A DNA stretch of 64,000 bases, from contig NZ_CP049256.1 of assembly GCF_011046485.1 (NCBI RefSeq), positions 2,976,001 to 3,040,000 of the forward strand. The letters are read 5' to 3'. The DNA is from Microbacterium sp. 4R-513. Its GTDB lineage: Bacteria; Actinomycetota; Actinomycetes; Actinomycetales; Microbacteriaceae. Position 1 is the stretch's first letter, and each line of letters starts with the position of its first letter. The notes beneath the pieces are model-generated. The model saw nothing but the letters and a program-made list of their open reading frames with translations, searched no databases and was not told the origin of the DNA. Both the position numbers and the translations under genes were made by a program. This document shows positions 60,177 to 64,000 of this stretch, in pieces.

Positions 60177-60452
60177 ATGAGCACCCCCGTCGAAGGCCCG
60201 GGTCAGGAGGGGACCGGCGGTCTCGCCACCCTCGACCGAGAGCTCGAAGAGCTCATCCGCGAAGAGTCGATCGAACCCGGCGACCACGAGCGCTTCTCGC
60301 ATTACGTGAAGAAGGACAAGATCCTCGAGTCGGCGATCACGGGCAAGCCGGTGCGCGCACTGTGCGGAAAGAAGTGGACGCCGGGCCGCGACCCCGAGAA
60401 GTTCCCGGTGTGCCCGACCTGCAAAGAGATCTACGAGTCGCTCAACGGCTGA
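60177..60452 (+). CDS. DUF3039 small protein
   Basis: A 91-residue actinobacterial protein of the DUF3039 family. The core GDHERFSHYVKKDKI is followed by GKPVRALCGKKWTPGRDPEKFPVCPTCKEIYE, where one Cys and a CPTC pair could bind zinc. Function is unknown. TAAACT (60163-60168) lies 8 nt before ATG 60177, so it may be leaderless. It converges on pncB. Confidence 0.92.
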   Translation: MSTPVEGPGQEGTGGLATLDRELEELIREESIEPGDHERFSHYVKKDKILESAITGKPVRALCGKKWTPGRDPEKFPVCPTCKEIYESLNG

Positions 60453-60458
60453 GGCGGG

Positions 60459-61793
60459 TCACGCGACGGCGTCGACGTAGACCGTCGGGATCGCCGGATC
60501 GGAACGGCTGAGCGCGAGCCCCCGGACGGGGAGCTCCTCCCGCACGCGTGCGTGGTGCTCGCGGGCGAGCTCGACACCCTGCGCTCCTTCGTAGGCCGTG
60601 TCGATGTCGCCCTCGACGACGAACGGCACCTGCAGCGCTCGGGCATCCGGATGCTGAAGCTCCGTCTCGACCGCCTCGAAGCCGTCCGAGACCGCGATGA
60701 GCTCGCTCGTCGCGACGCCGCGCTCGAGGGTGCGGAAAGCGGCCTTGCGCCCGCCCTTCGAGCCCTTGTCGGTCGACGCCTTCGCCACGGCGACCCAGGA
60801 GCCGTCCGACGCCTGCCGGGCGACGAGCTTGTAGACCATGCCGGCGGTCGGCGTGCCGGAGCCCGTGACGACCGACGTGCCGACCCCGTAGGAGTCGACA
60901 GGGGATGCCGCGAGCGCCGCGATCGCGTACTCGTCGAGGTCGCTCGTCACGGTGATCTTCGTGCCTGTGGCGCCCAGCTCGTCGAGGAGCGCGCGCACCT
61001 CGGCCGCGACCGTCGGCAGATCGCCGGAGTCGATGCGCACGCCGCCGAGCCCCGTCCCCGCGACCCGGATCGCGGTCCTCACGCCCTCGCGGATGTCGTA
61101 GGTGTCGACGAGGAGCGTCGTGTCGGTCCCGAGCGTCTCGATCTGCGCGCGGAAGGCGTCCTCCTCCGTGTCGTGCAGGAGCGTCCACGCGTGCGCGGCG
61201 GTGCCCATGGTCGGGATGCCCCACCGCCGCCCCGCCTCGAGATTCGAGGTCGCGCCGAACCCGGCGATGTACGCGGCGCGCGCGGCCGCGACGGCGGACT
61301 CCTCGCCCGCACGGCGGGAGCCCATCTCGGCCAGTGGACGCTCGCCCGCTGCGACGCTCATGCGCGCAGCGGCCGTCGCGACCGCGGAGTCGTGGTTGAG
61401 CACGCTGAGCGCCAGCGTCTCGAGCACGACCGCCTCGGCGAACGTGCCCTCGATCGTCAGCAGGGGAGAGCCCGGGAAGTACAGCTCGCCCTCCCGGTAG
61501 CCCGTGATCGATCCCGTGAACCGGTAGCCCTCGAGGAAGTCGAGGGTCGAGGCATCCACGACCCTCTGGTCACGGAGGAAGCGCAGCTCGTCGTCGCCGA
61601 ACCGGAAGTCGCGGATGAGCGACAGCAGCCGGCCCGTGCCTGCCACGACGCCGAATCGGCGCGCTCCGGAGAGGCGCCGACCGAACAGCTCGAAGACGCA
61701 GCGCCGTTGGGCCGTCCCGTCCTGAAGGGCCGCGTCGAGCATCGTGAGCTCGTAGCGGTCGGTGTGCAGCGCGGTGCTCCGGGGCGTGCTCAT
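60459..61793 (-). CDS. pncB: Nicotinate phosphoribosyltransferase
   Basis: A 444-residue enzyme of the Preiss-Handler pathway (nicotinate plus PRPP to NaMN). The signs are N-terminal [29 protein letters not shown] (about 165-175), and the phosphate site [17 protein letters not shown] and TSDLDEYAI. Length is usual for actinobacterial PncB. The start is ATG 61793, with TAGGCT 7 nt upstream. It is divergent from murI, and the block pncB, murI, rph, rdgB matches mycobacteria. Confidence 0.95.
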   Translation of the reverse strand: MSTPRSTALHTDRYELTMLDAALQDGTAQRRCVFELFGRRLSGARRFGVVAGTGRLLSLIRDFRFGDDELRFLRDQRVVDASTLDFLEGYRFTGSITGYREGELYFPGSPLLTIEGTFAEAVVLETLALSVLNHDSAVATAAARMSVAAGERPLAEMGSRRAGEESAVAAARAAYIAGFGATSNLEAGRRWGIPTMGTAAHAWTLLHDTEEDAFRAQIETLGTDTTLLVDTYDIREGVRTAIRVAGTGLGGVRIDSGDLPTVAAEVRALLDELGATGTKITVTSDLDEYAIAALAASPVDSYGVGTSVVTGSGTPTAGMVYKLVARQASDGSWVAVAKASTDKGSKGGRKAAFRTLERGVATSELIAVSDGFEAVETELQHPDARALQVPFVVEGDIDTAYEGAQGVELAREHHARVREELPVRGLALSRSDPAIPTVYVDAVA

Positions 61794-61844
61794 GGGCGTC
61801 AGCCTAGCCAGGCCCCGCGAGAGGCTGGCGTAGGCTGGACCATC

Positions 61845-62672
61845 GTGAACGACGCTCCGATCGGCATCTTCGACTCCGGAGTCGGCGGTCTCACGGTGGC
61901 CAGGGCGATCTCGGCGCAGCTGCCGCGGGAGTCGATGCTCTACATCGGCGACACGGCGCACTCGCCCTACGGCCCCAAGCCCATCGCCGACGTGCGGCGC
62001 TATGCGCTCGAGGTGCTCGACACGCTCGTCGACGAAGGCGTGAAGATGCTCGTGATCGCGTGCAACACGGCGTCGGCTGCCATGCTCCGCGATGCGCGGG
62101 AGCGCTACGACGTGCCCGTCGTCGAGGTCATCGGTCCGGCTGTCCGCACGGCGATGTCGACGACCCGCAACGGCCGGATCGGCGTGATCGGCACCGAGGG
62201 CACGATCGGCTCGCGGGCGTACCAGGACATGCTCGAGGTCAACGAGCGCCTCACCGTGTTCGCCCAGGCGTGCCCGCGGTTCGTCGAGTTCGTCGAGGCC
62301 GGCGTGACGGAGTCCTCCGAGGTGCTCGCGGTCGCCGAGGAGTACCTCGCGCCGCTCCGCCACGCGGACGTCGACACCCTCGTGCTCGGCTGCACGCACT
62401 ATCCCTTCCTCGAGGGCGCCATCAGCTACGTCATGGGCCCCGAGGTCTCGCTCGTCTCGAGCGACACCGAGACGGCGAAGGACGTGTACCGGCAGCTGGT
62501 CTCCCGCGACCTGCTCGCGGGCCGGGATGCCGCGCCCCGCCATGTCTACGAAGCCACCGGCGCCTCCGCCGACGAATTCCTCCGCCTCGCACACCGCCTG
62601 ATGGGCCGCGAGGTGACCGACGTCCGCCTCGTGCAGACCGGTGCCATCGACCTCGTGAAGGGAAACTCATGA
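61845..62672 (+). CDS. murI: Glutamate racemase
   Basis: A 275-residue racemase that supplies D-glutamate for peptidoglycan. The two catalytic Cys residues are Cys73 in VIACNTASA and Cys183 in LGCTHYPFL. The N-terminus [16 protein letters not shown] is the family signature. GTG 61845 is the start, with TAGGCT (61831-61836) 8 nt ahead. It is coupled to rph by ATGA. Confidence 0.96.
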   Translation: MNDAPIGIFDSGVGGLTVARAISAQLPRESMLYIGDTAHSPYGPKPIADVRRYALEVLDTLVDEGVKMLVIACNTASAAMLRDARERYDVPVVEVIGPAVRTAMSTTRNGRIGVIGTEGTIGSRAYQDMLEVNERLTVFAQACPRFVEFVEAGVTESSEVLAVAEEYLAPLRHADVDTLVLGCTHYPFLEGAISYVMGPEVSLVSSDTETAKDVYRQLVSRDLLAGRDAAPRHVYEATGASADEFLRLAHRLMGREVTDVRLVQTGAIDLVKGNS

Positions 62673-63421
62673 CCGACCTCGTCAGCACCACTCTCCGGGC
62701 CGACGGCCGTTCCGTCGACCAGCTCCGTCCCGTCGTCATCGAACGGGGGTGGAGCAGCCAGGCCGAGGGGTCGGCGCTCATCTCGTTCGGGAACACGAAG
62801 GTGCTCTGCACGGCGTCGTTCACGAACGGCGTGCCGCGGTGGCTCACCGGCAAGGGCAAGGGCTGGGTCACGGCCGAGTACGCGATGCTGCCGCGCGCGA
62901 CCAACGAGCGGAACGACCGCGAATCGGTCAAGGGGCGCATCGGCGGTCGCACGCACGAGATCTCGCGCCTGATCGGCCGTGCGCTGCGCTCGGTCGTCGA
63001 CACGAAGGCGCTGGGCGAGAACACGATCGTCATCGACTGCGACGTGCTGCAGGCCGACGGCGGCACGCGCACAGCAGCCATCACGGGGGCCTATGTCGCC
63101 CTCGCCGACGCGATCGAGTGGGCGCGCGGGAAGAAGTTCGTCGGTCAGAGGTCGCAGGTGCTCATCGACTCGGTCGCCGCCGTCTCGGTCGGCATCATCG
63201 ACGGCGAGCCGATGCTCGACCTCGCATATGTCGAGGACGTCCGCGCGGAGACAGACATGAACGTCGTCGTGACGGGCCGCGGGCTCTTCGTCGAGGTGCA
63301 GGGCACGGCCGAGGGGGCGCCGTTCGACAAGCGCGAGCTCGATCGCCTTCTCGAGCTCGGGGTGAACGGCTGCGCGGAGTTGCGCGACCTGCAGGCCGCC
63401 GCCCTGGCGCCGGGCGTCTGA
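62669..63421 (+). CDS. rph: Ribonuclease PH
   Basis: A 250-residue phosphorolytic 3'-5' exonuclease that trims tRNA 3' ends. The N-terminal [30 protein letters not shown] (about 68-85) and [20 protein letters not shown] split near residue 128 are the family motifs. ATG 62669 overlaps the murI stop. It precedes rdgB with a 2-bp gap. Confidence 0.96.
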   Translation: MTDLVSTTLRADGRSVDQLRPVVIERGWSSQAEGSALISFGNTKVLCTASFTNGVPRWLTGKGKGWVTAEYAMLPRATNERNDRESVKGRIGGRTHEISRLIGRALRSVVDTKALGENTIVIDCDVLQADGGTRTAAITGAYVALADAIEWARGKKFVGQRSQVLIDSVAAVSVGIIDGEPMLDLAYVEDVRAETDMNVVVTGRGLFVEVQGTAEGAPFDKRELDRLLELGVNGCAELRDLQAAALAPGV

Positions 63422-63423
63422 CT

Positions 63424-64000
63424 GTGCCTCAGGTCGTGCTCGCGACGCACAACCCGCACAAGGTCGAGGAATTCCAGGCGATCGTCGCCGCGACGCGTCC
63501 CGACCTCGAGGTCGTGGGCTACGACGGCCCTGAGCCGGTCGAGGACGGCACCAGCTTCGCCGAGAACGCCCTGATCAAGGCCCGCGCCGCGGCGGCCCAC
63601 ACCGGCCTCCCCGCCCTCGCGGACGACTCGGGCATCTGCGTCGACGTGCTCGGCGGTTCGCCGGGGGTGTTCTCGGCCTATTGGGCAGGACATGCCAAGG
63701 ATGCCGCGGCCAACCTGAACCTCCTGCTCGACCAGCTCTCCGACATCCGCGATCCCCACCGCTCGGCGCAGTTCGTGTCGACGATCGCGCTCGTCGTTCC
63801 CGCCGGCGCGGCGGGAAGCGCTGCCGGCGAGCACGTCGTCGAGGGCGTCTGGCCGGGCCGCCTGGCGAGTGCCGCCGCGGGGTCGGGCGGCTTCGGCTAC
63901 GACCCGATCTTCGTCCCGGACGAGCAGCCGACCGCCGACGAGCGCAGCGTCGGGGAGTGGACCGCCGACGAGAAGAACGCGGCATCCCACCGCGCCCGCG
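63424..64000 (+). CDS. rdgB: Non-canonical purine NTP pyrophosphatase RdgB/HAM1 (cut by window edge)
   Basis: 192 codons of an ITP/XTP pyrophosphatase that clears deaminated purine nucleotides. Motifs are VLATHNPHKVEEF near the start, SFAENALIKARAAA (about 39-52), ADDSGICVD (about 62-70), GGFGYDPIF (about 157-165) and SHRAR at the cut. GTG 63424 is the start, 2 bp after rph. The last few residues lie beyond the window. Confidence 0.94.
   Translation, partial: MPQVVLATHNPHKVEEFQAIVAATRPDLEVVGYDGPEPVEDGTSFAENALIKARAAAAHTGLPALADDSGICVDVLGGSPGVFSAYWAGHAKDAAANLNLLLDQLSDIRDPHRSAQFVSTIALVVPAGAAGSAAGEHVVEGVWPGRLASAAAGSGGFGYDPIFVPDEQPTADERSVGEWTADEKNAASHRAR

Overview
The window is high-GC, gene-dense DNA from an actinobacterium. 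It most resembles Microbacteriaceae (Microbacterium-like). The evidence is C- or G-ending codons almost throughout, small actinobacterial families (DUF3117, DUF3107, DUF3039, UPF0182), an AdnA/AdnB helicase-nuclease pair, and a complete C50-type carotenoid operon. Several blocks keep the gene order I recall from Mycobacterium: O-methyltransferase, tatB, mrp, DUF1003, MgtE-N/CBS and stress protein (Rv1220c-Rv1234); DEAD-box helicase, ferritin-like, DUF3107, adnA, adnB, nudC, uvrD2, cyclodehydratase-like, metalloprotease-like, Lon-like and UPF0182 (Rv3193c-Rv3211); pncB, murI, rph and rdgB (Rv1330c-Rv1341). These comparisons are from memory.

Layout. 1-1045: an MFS transporter cut by the window edge and a divergent TetR repressor, with inverted-repeat operators between them. 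1070-4665: divergent dapD and dapE for diaminopimelate/lysine synthesis, a PIG-V-like membrane glycosyltransferase and DUF3117. 4727-10189: the tatB/mrp/MgtE-N block. 10193-17008: gamma-glutamyltransferase-like, M24 aminopeptidase, endonuclease/phosphatase-fold, PHP phosphoesterase and two membrane proteins. 17074-37475: RNA helicase, ferritin-like protein, three SF1 helicases, a nudix NAD(H) hydrolase, proteases and UPF0182. 37528-43696: a seven-gene carotenoid operon (idi, idsA, crtB, crtI, crtYe, crtYf, crtEb) with a divergent MarR regulator. 43952-44025: initiator tRNA-Met, with its 3' end and terminator partly duplicated beside it. 44119-48394: DUF6328, a nitrilase and aminotransferase pair, and an HtrA protease. 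48452-57011: three CDP-glycerol-type transferases, a family 2 glycosyltransferase, a maltokinase-like kinase, two unknown proteins and a nucleotidyltransferase, suggesting cell-wall polymer synthesis. 57218-60114: an ABC exporter. 60177-64000: DUF3039, pncB, murI, rph and rdgB (cut by the edge).

Organisation. Genes are tightly packed and many junctions are ATGA or GTGA overlaps, implying translational coupling. Many first genes have a TANNNT hexamer exactly 6 nt (sometimes 7 or 8) before the start codon and no Shine-Dalgarno sequence, so leaderless transcripts look common. Convergent genes are separated by strong hairpin terminators or overlap antisense. No intergenic stretch exceeds 300 bp. 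I see no CRISPR array, insertion sequence, prophage or rRNA. No single locus looks like a wholly new multi-gene system. The most unusual points are a promoter inside a terminator loop (48424-48460), the tRNA-linked duplication (43695-43969), an orphan RiPP-cyclodehydratase-like protein antisense to uvrD2, and a pervasive GGATGC/GCATCC motif.
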